NCBI GenBank assembly: GCA_963718315.1
Contig: CAVQZC010000013.1
Span: forward strand, 496,001-560,000
Direction of reading: 5' to 3'
Length of the DNA stretch: 64,000 nt
DNA from: CAVQZC01 sp963718315
Lineage (GTDB): Bacteria > Actinomycetota > Thermoleophilia > Gaiellales > JAICJC01
Shown one piece after another: positions 8,037 to 16,799 of the stretch; positions within the stretch are counted from its first letter, which is position 1; every line of letters starts with the position of its first letter. The notes under the pieces are model-generated. The model had not been told where the DNA came from, made no database searches, and saw only the letters and a program-made list of their open reading frames with translations. Made by a program: the position numbers and the translations under genes.

Positions 8037-9248
8037 ATGGCAGCGGGGGCGCTGAGGAGCGGCGTGCGCGGGTACCGCGAGCTGCTCTCCCCACCGTCCG
8101 TGCGCCGGGTGGTCGGGTGGGGGCTGGTCGCCCGCCTCCCGATGGGGATGATGGCCCTGGCGCTCGTTCTCCTCATCCGCAGCGTCGGCGGCAGCTACGA
8201 GGATGCCGGCATTGCAAACGCGGTCGAGGCCGTCGCGGCTGGAATCGGCGCGCCGCTGGGCGGGCGCCTGGTCGACCGCCACGGGCCCGGGCGGGTGCTG
8301 ATGGTCTATGCGGTGGTCCACCCCTCGCTGATCGCCGTCCTGCTCGTCCTCGCGCTGACCCACGCGCCGCTCGCCGCCATCGTGGTCGCTGCCGGCGCGG
8401 TGGGCATCGCGTTCCCTCCGATCGGGCCGACGATTCGCTCGATGTGGCCGAGGCTGATTCCGCGCGACGAGCTTCACACCGCGTTTGCTCTGGAGGCGAC
8501 GCTGCAGGAGGTGATCTTCGTCTCCGGCCCGCTGCTGATCGGCGCGATGGCGGCGCTGATCTCGGCCGGTGCCGCGATTCTGGGGACGGCCGTGCTGTCG
8601 GCGGTCGGCGTGACCCTGCTGGCCCGTACCGCCCAGATCCGTTCGGTGCGGGCCCAGTCCGACCACGAGCGTCACCGCGCGCACTTCCTGGCGGCCGCGG
8701 CGCCACCCGGGGTGCGCCGGATCCTCATCTTCAGCGCCGGGCTGGGGATCGCGTTCGGCGCCGTCGAGGTGGCGATGCCGGCGTTCGCAGAGAGTCACGG
8801 CGGCCGTTCGCTGGGAGCCCTCGCCCTGGCTGCGTGGTCCGGAGGAAGCCTGGTCGGCGGCCTGCTCGCCGCCAGCCGCCCAGCGGCCGATCTTCCCACC
8901 CGGCTCCGCAAGACGAGCGCGGCCTTCGTCGCAGTCCTGTTCCTGCCCCTGCTGGCGCACACGATGGCAGTGATGGTCCTCGCCATGTTCATCGCCGGGC
9001 TACCGATCGCACCCAGCTTCGCGGTGACGTACGGCCTGGTCGAGCGGTCGGCGCTCCCAAACACGCAGGCCGAGGTGTTCGGATGGATCAGCACGGCCAT
9101 CACCATGGGCGTCGCGCTGGGCACCGCCGGCGGCGGCTCGCTGATCTCCCACTCCGGCTCGACCGCCTCGATCATGCTCGGCATCTGCGGAGCCGCCATC
9201 GCATGTGGGATCGCCCTGCTGCCGCGACCTCGGGCGACCGAGGCATAG
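8037..9248 (+). CDS. MFS transporter, 12-helix type
   Basis: A 403-aa membrane protein with about 12 hydrophobic segments. A motif-A-like GGRLVDRHGPGRVLM follows helix 2, and the second half has the same topology, typical of the major facilitator superfamily (sugar/drug exporter-like, similar to YbfB or SotB groups). It begins 39 bp after the acyl-CoA ligase and probably shares its transcript. No substrate-defining residue is recognisable. The stop codon is followed at once by the left arm of a 229-bp inverted-repeat element. Confidence 0.85.
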   Translation: MAAGALRSGVRGYRELLSPPSVRRVVGWGLVARLPMGMMALALVLLIRSVGGSYEDAGIANAVEAVAAGIGAPLGGRLVDRHGPGRVLMVYAVVHPSLIAVLLVLALTHAPLAAIVVAAGAVGIAFPPIGPTIRSMWPRLIPRDELHTAFALEATLQEVIFVSGPLLIGAMAALISAGAAILGTAVLSAVGVTLLARTAQIRSVRAQSDHERHRAHFLAAAAPPGVRRILIFSAGLGIAFGAVEVAMPAFAESHGGRSLGALALAAWSGGSLVGGLLAASRPAADLPTRLRKTSAAFVAVLFLPLLAHTMAVMVLAMFIAGLPIAPSFAVTYGLVERSALPNTQAEVFGWISTAITMGVALGTAGGGSLISHSGSTASIMLGICGAAIACGIALLPRPRATEA

Positions 9249-9477
9249 GAAGCTCTGATGGGGGTGCCGCGCGGCGTCTGGCGGCGTCGGGCTGCATCCG
9301 GAATCTGCGTGGATCGCAGATTCCTCCTGAACCTTGCAAGCCTGCGACTTGCAAGTGGAGGCTATGCCGCGTCTTGCCCAGATGAACTCCGTATATGGGC
9401 TTCGCCACGGCATGCATCCGGAATCTTGCTGGCCCGCCACTCGCCAGCCATCCACGCCTCATCCCCATCAGAGCTTC
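9249..9477. repeat. 229-bp MITE-like element with 15-bp terminal inverted repeats
   Basis: GAAGCTCTGATGGGG at 9249-9263 is perfectly inverted at 9463-9477, and similarity continues a few bases inward. Inside are a 9-bp hairpin (GAATCTGCG/CGCAGATTC near 9301-9323), two copies of the palindrome CTTGCAAG, and two direct copies of GCATCCGGAATCT (near 9294 and 9413). No gene is supported inside. TA is found just outside both ends, which would fit a TA target duplication, but this is weak. It fills the whole gap between the MFS gene and the flavin oxidase gene. Confidence 0.55.
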
Positions 9478-9490
9478 TAAGCTGCGACCC

Positions 9491-10888
9491 GTGTCTGCGA
9501 CCGACCTCGTCTCCCGTTACCGGAAGCGCAGCCTCTGGCTCGACCAGCTGCCGGGATCGCTCGAGCCGCGCCCCTCGCTGCCCGGCGACGTCGACTGCGA
9601 CGTCGCCATCGTCGGCGGCGGCTTCACCGGCCTCTGGACCGCCTACTACCTGAAGCGCGAGCAGCCCGACCTGCGGGTGACGCTGATCGAGCGCGAGATC
9701 GCCGGGTTCGGGCCGTCCGGGCGCAACGGCGGCTGGGCATCGTCTGGGCTCGCCGGCAGCGCAGCTGTCTACCGCCGCAACGGCGGGGACGACGGCGTCA
9801 GGCGGGGCCTCGCCGAGACCCAGCGGACGGTTGACGAGATCGGTCGCGTTGCCTCAGAAGAGAACATCGACTGCGGCTTTCTCAAGTCCGGCGCGCTGTT
9901 CGTGGCCACCACCGAACCGCAGTACCAGCGGCTGATGGAGTCGCTGGAGGACTACCGGGCCAACGGCGCCGGCGAGGACGAGGTGCGGTTGCTCGATCCC
10001 GACGAGCTGGAAGCGATGGTGCACATCCCGGACGTGCGCGGGGCGACGTTCTCGGAGCACTGCGCCCGGATCGACCCGGCGCGGCTGGCGCGCGGCCTCG
10101 CCGAGGCGTGCGAGCGGCGCGGCGTCACCATCTACGAGCGAACCGCGGCGCGGCGGCTGACGCCGGGCGCCGTCCACTGCGCCGCCGGAACGGTGCGGGC
10201 GGACATCGTCCTGCGGGCGACCGAGTCCTACACCACGCAGCTGCCCGGCCAGAAGCTCAAGTACCTGCCGCTCTACTCGCTGATGATCGCCACCGAGCCG
10301 CTCTCCGACGCGGTCTGGGAGGAGCTGGGCTGGCGCGACGGCCTCCTGATCGGCGACCGCCACCACCTCTTCTTCTACGCCCAGCGCACAACCGACGGGC
10401 GGATCGCCATCGGCGGCCGCGGCGCCCCGTACGACCTGCGCGACCCGATCAGCGAACGCTACGAGCAGAACGCCGAGGTGCGCGAGCGGCTCGTGCGGAC
10501 GATCCGGCGCCACTTTCCCGCTGCGGCAAGCGCCGAGATCACCCACCACTGGGGCGGGCCGCTGGGCGTGCCCCGCGACTGGTCGATGTCGGTCGTCTAC
10601 GACCCTGCGCGCAAGGTCGGCTGGGCCGGCGGGTACACCGGGCATGGGGTTGGGCCCTCGAACATCTCCGGGCGCACGCTGACCGACCTCGTTCTCGGCC
10701 GCAAGACCGACCTCGTCACCCTGCCCTGGGTCGGGCACCGCAGCCGCAAGTGGGAGCCCGAGCCGTTCAGGTTCCTGGCGTCGCGAGCGATCGTCGGCAT
10801 CCTGGGGAGCGCCGACCACCGCGAGGATGAGACCGACCGGGCGGCGCTGCGGACGAAGCTGGTCGCGCCCTTCATGCCGCCTCACTGA
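9491..10888 (+). CDS. FAD-dependent oxidoreductase, DAO/PuuB-like amine oxidase
   Basis: A 465-aa flavoenzyme of the D-amino-acid oxidase fold. The N-terminal dinucleotide site is DVAIVGGGFTGLWTAYYLK, followed by GPSGRNGGW, the pattern of gamma-glutamylputrescine oxidase and related amine oxidases. Further conserved blocks are YLPLYSLMIATEPL, GRIAIGGRG and the C-terminal VGWAGGYTGHGVG that closes over FAD. GTG at 9491 is chosen because the protein then starts just before the conserved RKRSLWLDQLP segment. The frame stays open upstream through the inverted-repeat element, which is unlikely to be coding. The amine oxidase gene follows after 7 bp, suggesting an amine or polyamine catabolic operon. 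Confidence 0.85.
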   Translation: MSATDLVSRYRKRSLWLDQLPGSLEPRPSLPGDVDCDVAIVGGGFTGLWTAYYLKREQPDLRVTLIEREIAGFGPSGRNGGWASSGLAGSAAVYRRNGGDDGVRRGLAETQRTVDEIGRVASEENIDCGFLKSGALFVATTEPQYQRLMESLEDYRANGAGEDEVRLLDPDELEAMVHIPDVRGATFSEHCARIDPARLARGLAEACERRGVTIYERTAARRLTPGAVHCAAGTVRADIVLRATESYTTQLPGQKLKYLPLYSLMIATEPLSDAVWEELGWRDGLLIGDRHHLFFYAQRTTDGRIAIGGRGAPYDLRDPISERYEQNAEVRERLVRTIRRHFPAAASAEITHHWGGPLGVPRDWSMSVVYDPARKVGWAGGYTGHGVGPSNISGRTLTDLVLGRKTDLVTLPWVGHRSRKWEPEPFRFLASRAIVGILGSADHREDETDRAALRTKLVAPFMPPH

Positions 10889-10895
10889 GCCGCGG

Positions 10896-12179
10896 ATGGG
10901 AGCACAGGTCGACATCGTCGTGGTCGGTGGAGGGTTCGCCGGCCTGGTTGCGGCACGCGACCTGAGCCAGGCCGGAGTCGCGGTCGAGCTGCTGGAGGCC
11001 CGCGACCGCGTCGGCGGCCGCGCGTGGTGCGGCACGCCCGACGCGCTCGGACAGGCGGTCGAGCTGGGCGGCGGGTGGTTCGACGCCGTCCACCAGCAGC
11101 CGATCCGCCGCGAGGCCGAGCGCTACGGGATTCCGGTGCTGCCGGCCCCCGCCTTCCGCTGCGCGCGGTGGTTCACAGGCGGCGAGCTGCGCAGCGGGCT
11201 GCCGGTCCCGGTCGAGGCGCTGGGCGACATCGAGCGCGTGATCCGCGGCATCGGCGACGCTGCAACCCGGCGGGCGCAGGGTGGAGACGGCGAGGAGCAC
11301 GACGTGCCCGTCGCCGAGTGGCTCGGCCGGCTCTCGCCCCATCCCGCCACGCGCGACTTCGTGTACGGCTGGGTCGCCCTGATGGGCGGCGCTCCACCGG
11401 ACGAACAGCCGATGCTGGCGATGCTCGACCTGATGGCGTCGGCCGGTGGCGCGACCGCCATGCTGACCGAGCTCTCCCACGTGCTCGGCGGAGGCGGCAC
11501 CACCGGCCTCGCCGATGCGATCGCCGCCGACATCCGCGGGCGCGTGCAGACGGGCGCGGCCGTCACCGGGATCCGCGACCGCGGCGACGACGTGGAGGTC
11601 GCCCTGGCGGACGGGGGCACCCTGACAGCCAGGGCATGCGTGCTTGCGGTGCCGGTCAACGTGCGCTCGTCGATTCACATCGACCCGGCGCCCGACGCGG
11701 TCACCGCCGAAGCCCTGGCACACGGCCAGATCTGCCGGGCGATCAAGGTGTGGATGCTCGCAACCGGCGTTCCCGACGGGATGCTCGCCGCGGGCTGGGG
11801 CACGCCCTTCTACTGGCTGGCGGCCCAGCGAAGCGTGGGCGAGGGGCAGCAGCTGGTCGTCGGCTTCTCGCTGCCCGAGCTGCTCGACCCAGCCGACCCC
11901 GACGCGGTGGAGCGGGCGCTGCAGGCCTACGCGCCGCAGGCTCGCGTCCTGGCCGGTGCAAGTCACGACTGGAATGCCGACCCGTTCTCGCGCGGCGGCT
12001 GGATGACCGAGCCGCCCGGCTGGTCGACCCAGGGGGTGCTGGAGCGGCTCGCCGCCCGCCAGGGCCGGATCCTCATCGCCGGGTCCGACGTGGCGCCCGA
12101 GTTCGCCGGATGGATCGCGGGCGCGATCGCCTCGGGGACGAGCGCAGCGGCCGACGTCCTCGGCCTGCTCGAGCGGTAG
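10896..12179 (+). CDS. Flavin monoamine oxidase family protein
   Basis: A 427-aa FAD enzyme. The N-terminal Rossmann motif is IVVVGGGFAGLVAARDL, followed by LLEARDRVGGRAW and the ELGGGWFD pattern of monoamine oxidases. The C-terminal FAD-contact segment reads GRILIAGSDVAPEFAGWIAGAIASG, matching G-x-x-A-G-x-x-x-S-x-x-x-x-G-Y-x-x-G-A-x-x-S-G. It oxidises an amine to an aldehyde, releasing H2O2 and ammonia; substrate unknown. Start at the ATG 7 bp after the upstream flavin oxidase; that pair is presumably one operon. Confidence 0.85.
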   Translation: MGAQVDIVVVGGGFAGLVAARDLSQAGVAVELLEARDRVGGRAWCGTPDALGQAVELGGGWFDAVHQQPIRREAERYGIPVLPAPAFRCARWFTGGELRSGLPVPVEALGDIERVIRGIGDAATRRAQGGDGEEHDVPVAEWLGRLSPHPATRDFVYGWVALMGGAPPDEQPMLAMLDLMASAGGATAMLTELSHVLGGGGTTGLADAIAADIRGRVQTGAAVTGIRDRGDDVEVALADGGTLTARACVLAVPVNVRSSIHIDPAPDAVTAEALAHGQICRAIKVWMLATGVPDGMLAAGWGTPFYWLAAQRSVGEGQQLVVGFSLPELLDPADPDAVERALQAYAPQARVLAGASHDWNADPFSRGGWMTEPPGWSTQGVLERLAARQGRILIAGSDVAPEFAGWIAGAIASGTSAAADVLGLLER

Positions 12180-12186
12180 CTGCCGG

Positions 12187-13917
12187 CTACACGACGCGGA
12201 ACGCGGCGACCAGCTCCTGGAGCCGGCCGGCCGTGACCGACAGCTCCTGCGCGCTGGCCGCCAACTGGTCGACGCTGGCGCTGGTCTCCTCGGTGGAGGC
12301 CGACACCTGCTGCGTCGACGCGCTCGTGTCCTGGGCGACGGTGGCGACCTCGGCAGTTGCGCTGGCGATCTCGGCGATCTGCCCGCTGACCGACTGCACC
12401 GCCTGATCGATCGACTGGAACGCCTCGCGCACCCGCTCGACAACGGCGGTGCCCTCGCCCGTGCGCTGCGCTCCGTCCTCGACAACCGCGACCACGCGCT
12501 CGGTCTCGCCCTGGATCTCGGCAATCAGCGAGGCGATCTGGGCGGCTGCAGACTGCGACTGCTCGGCCAGCTTGCGCACCTCTTCGGCGACCACGGCGAA
12601 CCCGCGGCCCTGCTCGCCGGCCCGGGCGGCCTCGATGGCGGCGTTCAGCGCCAGCAGGTTGGTCTGGTCGGCCAGGCCGGTGATGGTGGCGACGATGCCG
12701 CCGATCTGGCCCGACTTGTCGGCCAGCGCCCGGATCGCCTCGTTGACCTGGCTCGAAGCCACGTTCACCGACGCCATGGCGGCGCTGGCCTGCTCGGCCG
12801 CTGACGCGCCCTCACCCGCGAGGCCGCGCGCGTGCTCGGCGGCCTCCGAGCTGACGCTCGATGTCTCGCTGGTCTGCTCGACCATCCGCACCTGCCGGTC
12901 GGCGCCCCGGGCGACGGCGCCGATCGTGGTGGCGATCTCGGTCACCGCGCGGCCGGTCTCGGCCGACGTGGTCGCAATCTGCTCGGAGGCGACGTTCAGC
13001 GTGTTGGCCTGCTCGGCCAGGTCGGTGACGATCGCCCGCAGCCCGGACGCCATCTCCGAGAAGGCGGTTCCCAGCGCGTCGGCGTCCGACGCCGGCTCCA
13101 CCTCCACCGTCAGGTCGCGGCCGGCGATCAGCCGGGCGGCGGCGGCCATGCGCTGAAGGTAGGCGATCGTGTCGCGGAAGGCGCTGGCGGTCTGGCCGAG
13201 CTCGTCCTCGCTGTGGAGGTCGACGTGCTGCTCGACGTCGCCGACTGCGAGCCCGCGAGCCGCATCGAGGAGCTGGTTCGCAGCGTTCGAGATCTGCCGC
13301 GCCAGCAGCGTGGCCAGGGTGATGGCGACACCGATTGCAGCCAAGCCGAGCAGGATCACCAGCCACTGACTGGTGGTAGCGGTGCTCGAAGCGTCATGCG
13401 CCTGCACCTTCGCGTCGGCTCGCAGCACCCTCTGGAACTTGGTCAGAGCGCTAACCAGCGCGTCGTTCGCCTCGTCCTCCTGCCCACTCACCAGCGCACC
13501 GGCAGCATGTGGGCGATGCGCCACCACGTCGGCCCAGATCTGAGCGTTGAGGAGGTCGAAACGCTGAGCGGCGTCCTTCACGCCGGCGAACATCCTGCGG
13601 TCGGAGTTCGTCTTCAGGCGGCTTTCCAGCGTTCCCATGTCGTCGAGAAACGTCTGGTGGTCCCCGACATAGTCCTTGTGTGCACCTACCCTGCTGGTGA
13701 CGGCGTACGCCGTCTGGGAGAAGTGCATGTCGGCTGCCGCCGCGCGGACGTCGTCAACGGCCGTCATCCGCGGCAGGAGCGAGTCGTCGATGGTGGCGGA
13801 GGCCGAATGCAGCGCGGTCACAGACCAGATTGCGACACCGACTACGATGGCCAGTAGGGCGACCACAGCCGCGAAGCTCGAAGCCAGCTTCCATTTGATC
13901 GAGCGCTTGAAGATCAC
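12187..13917 (-). CDS. Methyl-accepting chemotaxis protein
   Basis: A 576-aa chemoreceptor. TM1 is at about residues 11-33, then an outside four-helix-bundle sensor (about 35-180) and TM2 (about 185-205). A HAMP domain (about 206-260) precedes a long coiled-coil signalling domain whose hairpin tip contains DQTNLLALNAAIEAARAGE (about 417-435). It binds CheA/CheW and signals to the flagellar motor. No chemotaxis kinase genes are in the window, but the flagellar genes at the left edge fit. No C-terminal CheR-tethering pentapeptide is seen; the protein ends AAFRVV. Ligand unknown. Confidence 0.95.
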   Translation of the reverse strand: MIFKRSIKWKLASSFAAVVALLAIVVGVAIWSVTALHSASATIDDSLLPRMTAVDDVRAAAADMHFSQTAYAVTSRVGAHKDYVGDHQTFLDDMGTLESRLKTNSDRRMFAGVKDAAQRFDLLNAQIWADVVAHRPHAAGALVSGQEDEANDALVSALTKFQRVLRADAKVQAHDASSTATTSQWLVILLGLAAIGVAITLATLLARQISNAANQLLDAARGLAVGDVEQHVDLHSEDELGQTASAFRDTIAYLQRMAAAARLIAGRDLTVEVEPASDADALGTAFSEMASGLRAIVTDLAEQANTLNVASEQIATTSAETGRAVTEIATTIGAVARGADRQVRMVEQTSETSSVSSEAAEHARGLAGEGASAAEQASAAMASVNVASSQVNEAIRALADKSGQIGGIVATITGLADQTNLLALNAAIEAARAGEQGRGFAVVAEEVRKLAEQSQSAAAQIASLIAEIQGETERVVAVVEDGAQRTGEGTAVVERVREAFQSIDQAVQSVSGQIAEIASATAEVATVAQDTSASTQQVSASTEETSASVDQLAASAQELSVTAGRLQELVAAFRVV

Positions 13918-14003
13918 CCGGACTCCTCAAAAGGGGGGACAGGCAGCGTGATCGTCCAGATATCCACGAACTTGACCGGAACAATCCGAACAGGAGTGCA
14001 CTC

Positions 14004-14411
14004 ATGAGCAGCGAGACAGAGATCCCCACCACCGATGAGGAGTGGCGCCAGCGGCTGACCCCGGCGCAGTACGACGTGCTGCGGCGGAAGGGCACCGAGC
14101 CGGCCTTCAGCGGCGAGTACGTCTACTCCAAGGACCACGGCACCTACCGCTGCGCCGCCTGCGGCGCCGACCTGTTCTCGTCGGACACCAAGTTCGAGTC
14201 CGGCACCGGCTGGCCCAGCTTCACCGGTCCGGTCGCCCGTGACAGCCTGGTGCTCGAGGAGGATCGCTCGCACGGGATGGTTCGCACCGAGGTCAACTGC
14301 GCCCGCTGCGGGTCGCATCTGGGGCATGTGTTCCCGGACGGTCCCGCCGATGCGGGCGGCCAGCGCTACTGCATGAACTCGGTCGCGCTCGAGCTTCAAG
14401 CGGAGGAATGA
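14004..14411 (+). CDS. msrB: Peptide-methionine (R)-S-oxide reductase MsrB
   Basis: A 135-aa enzyme reducing methionine-R-sulfoxide in damaged proteins. Two zinc CxxC pairs are present (YRCAACGADLF and NCARCGSHLGHVF), the substrate pocket TGWPSF is intact, and the catalytic Cys lies in RYCMNS. Length is standard. AGGAG stands 8 nt upstream of the ATG. The stop overlaps the start of the luciferase-like gene (ATGA), so the two are coupled. Confidence 0.95.
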   Translation: MSSETEIPTTDEEWRQRLTPAQYDVLRRKGTEPAFSGEYVYSKDHGTYRCAACGADLFSSDTKFESGTGWPSFTGPVARDSLVLEEDRSHGMVRTEVNCARCGSHLGHVFPDGPADAGGQRYCMNSVALELQAEE

Positions 14412-15355
14412 CGACCTCCGGCGGGCGGCCGCCGGGCGTCGTCTTGGTGCTGAGCGAGAACTGGACGCTGACCCCGCCCAGCGACCTGCGCGCGCTGGTC
14501 GAGATTGCGCGCACGGCCGAGAATGCGGGCGTCGAGACGGTGATGCTGTCCGAGCACGTGGTGCTGGGCCCCTCGGCGGGAGCCGGCGGGAGGATGGAGA
14601 ACCCGCGCGACTATGCCGCTCCCGGCAACCAGGACCCGGCCACGCCGTGGCCCGACTCACTGGTGCTCGCGTCGGCCATCCTCGGCTCGACCACCCGGCT
14701 GCGGGTCGCGCTGGCGGCGATCATCGCGCCGCTCCGCCACCCGCTGCTGCTCGCCAAGCAGCTGGCGACGCTCGACCTGCTGGGGAGCGGGCGACTCGTC
14801 GTCCAGCCCACCGTGAGCTGGTCGCGCGAGGAGTACGAGGCGCTGGCGGTGCCGTTCGCGCTGCGCGGTGCGATCCTCGACGAGCAGCTGGAGGCCATGC
14901 GGGCTGCCTGGGTCGACACGCCGGCCGAGTTCCACGGCCGCTTCTTCGACTTCGCCGACGTCTACTGCGAGCCCAAGCCGTTCCACGCCGGCGGCCCCCG
15001 GATGTGGTTCGGCGGGCAGTCGCTGCACCCGCCGCTGCTGCGGCGGATCGTGCGCTACGGCCACGGGTTTCACCCATTCGGCGCCCCGTCGGACGACGAC
15101 ATGGAGCTGCTCCGAACCACCCTTGCGCAGACCGGCCGCGACATCTCCGAGATCGAGCTGATCGGCGGCATCCGCGGCCGCTTCCCGCAGCCGGACGCGG
15201 TCGCCGACCTCGACGAGGCGCTCCAGCAGGTGCCGGGCGAGCTGGCCAGGGGCGCCACCTCGATCTGCTTCAAGCCGTCGATGTACACCGACCGGGTCGA
15301 GGAGCTGCCGGAGGTGTGCGCGCGAGTCGTCGAGGCCGTGCAGCGCGGGGGCTAG
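14408..15355 (+). CDS. Luciferase-like (LLM class) F420-dependent oxidoreductase
   Basis: A 315-aa TIM-barrel flavin/F420 enzyme of the bacterial luciferase-like family. Typical blocks: a strand-helix opening LVEIARTAENAGVETVMLSEHVVL, DSLVLASAILGSTTRLRVALAAIIAPLRHPLLLAKQ split over several strands, WSREEYEALAVPF, and GGPRMWFGGQS. Actinobacterial members mostly use F420. The reaction and substrate cannot be set from sequence. Translationally coupled to msrB by an ATGA overlap, so a link to oxidative stress or repair is possible but unproven. Its stop overlaps that of the convergent acyl-CoA ligase gene by 3 nt. Confidence 0.85.
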   Translation: MTTSGGRPPGVVLVLSENWTLTPPSDLRALVEIARTAENAGVETVMLSEHVVLGPSAGAGGRMENPRDYAAPGNQDPATPWPDSLVLASAILGSTTRLRVALAAIIAPLRHPLLLAKQLATLDLLGSGRLVVQPTVSWSREEYEALAVPFALRGAILDEQLEAMRAAWVDTPAEFHGRFFDFADVYCEPKPFHAGGPRMWFGGQSLHPPLLRRIVRYGHGFHPFGAPSDDDMELLRTTLAQTGRDISEIELIGGIRGRFPQPDAVADLDEALQQVPGELARGATSICFKPSMYTDRVEELPEVCARVVEAVQRGG

Positions 15356-16799
15356 GGCCAGGCCCCGAGCTTCGCCTTCTCGACCTTTCCCATCGCGTTG
15401 CGTGGCAGGGCGTCCACGAAACGCACCTCGCGTGGGCGCTTGTGGCCGGCGATCAGCGAGGCCACGTGACCAGTCAGCTCCTTCGCGTCCGGCTGGGCGG
15501 CCGGCCGGAGCACCACCCAGGCGACGATCCGCTCGCCCAGGTCAGGGTCGGGGACGCCCGCGACGGCGGCCTCGGCCACCGCCGGGTGCTCGAGCAGCGC
15601 CTGCTCCACCTCCCCCGCTCCGACCTTGAAGCCGCCGGTCTTGATCAGGTCGACAGAGCGGCGGCCGAGCAGCCGCAGACCGCCATCGTGCTCCCACACG
15701 CCCAGGTCGCCGGTGCGGAAGAAGCCGTCGGCCGTGAACGCCTCGGCGGTCGCGTCGGGCCGGTCGAGATACCCGAGGAACAGGTTCCGGCCGCGCACCT
15801 GCACCTCGCCCATGGCATCCGGATCGGTTCCCGGCAGCTCGTGCCCGTCGTCGTCGACCAGCCGCACCTCGACGCCGGGCAGCGGCGTTCCCACCGACCC
15901 CGCCCGTCGCTCGCCGGAGACCCGGGCGGAGGCGATCATCAGCGTCTCGGTCATGCCGTAGCGCTCGACGATTTGCCGACCGGTGAGGCGGGCGATCCGC
16001 TCGTGCTCCACCGCCGGCAGCGCTGCCGAGCCGGACACCAGCAGTCGCGCGGAGCCCATCCCATCCGCCACGGCCGCGGACCGCTACCGCCGCATCGGCG
16101 AGCCGGTGGTACATCGTCGGCACGGCAAACAACACCGTCGCGTCCCCCGCCAGGGCGGATGCGACGGCAGCCGGATCGAACCTGCCCAGGTGCCATGAGC
16201 ACCCGCCGAGGCGGATCGGCCCCAGCGTCGCCAGCACCAGTCCGTGGACGTGGAACAGCGGCAGCGCGTGGGCGACCGTGTCCGCGGCCGTCCACTCCCA
16301 GGCCTCCGCCAGCGCATCCAGGTTGGCGGCTATCGCCCGCCGCGGCAACACCGCCCCCTTCGGCGGCCCGGTGGTGCCCGACGTGTAGACGATCAACGCC
16401 GGCTGCATCGGGCGGCGGCTCCGGGAAGGGAGCGGGGCCGACGGCGCCAGGCGCGACATCCAGCCGGGGAACGCCGGCCAGCGCGGCCGGCAGCTCGGTG
16501 CCTGGAGCACAGGCGAGCAGGTCGGGCCGGGCGTCGCGCAGCACGTGCTCGAGCTCGCGGGCGCCGGAGCCGGGGTTGAGCGGCACGGCGGGCACCCCGG
16601 CGAGCAGCGCGCCGAGCACCGCGATCGGCGTCTCCGCCGAGACCTCCGCCCACACCGCCAACCGCCGACAGTCCGCGAGCCGCCCGGCGGTCGCGCCGGC
16701 AGCGGCAGCCAGCTCGCGATAGGTCAGGGCGGCCGTGCCGACCCGCAGCGCGGGGCGCTCGGATGCCTCGGCCAGCGGCGGGAACAGCGGGCCGGTCAC
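15352..16799 (-). pseudogene. Acyl-CoA synthetase, MatB (malonyl-CoA ligase)-like (frameshifted)
   Basis: About 480 aa of an ANL ligase assembled from three frames. The N-terminal part has LTYRELAAAAGATAGRLA. The middle has ALIVYTSGTTGPPKGAVLP, FHVHGLVLATLGPIRLGG and TVLFAVPTMYHRLAD. The C-terminal part has VSGSAALP, QIVERYGMTETLMIAS, FRTGDLGVWEHDG and a GKVEKAKL end with the catalytic Lys. The MYHRL and ERYGMTE patterns resemble malonyl-CoA synthetases. Extra single bases near 16400 and 16081 explain both frame changes. The GTG start overlaps the upstream amidase stop (GTGA), so an amidase-ligase pair acting on malonyl or similar half-amides is plausible. Confidence 0.8.

Noticed and set aside
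13918..14003. Riboswitch upstream of msrB
   Set aside because: The 86-bp gap has a TTGACC-like box and a Shine-Dalgarno but no conserved aptamer pattern.
14647..16722. Plus-strand frame of about 690 codons
   Set aside because: It runs through the luciferase-like gene in another frame and antisense to the MatB-like ligase.
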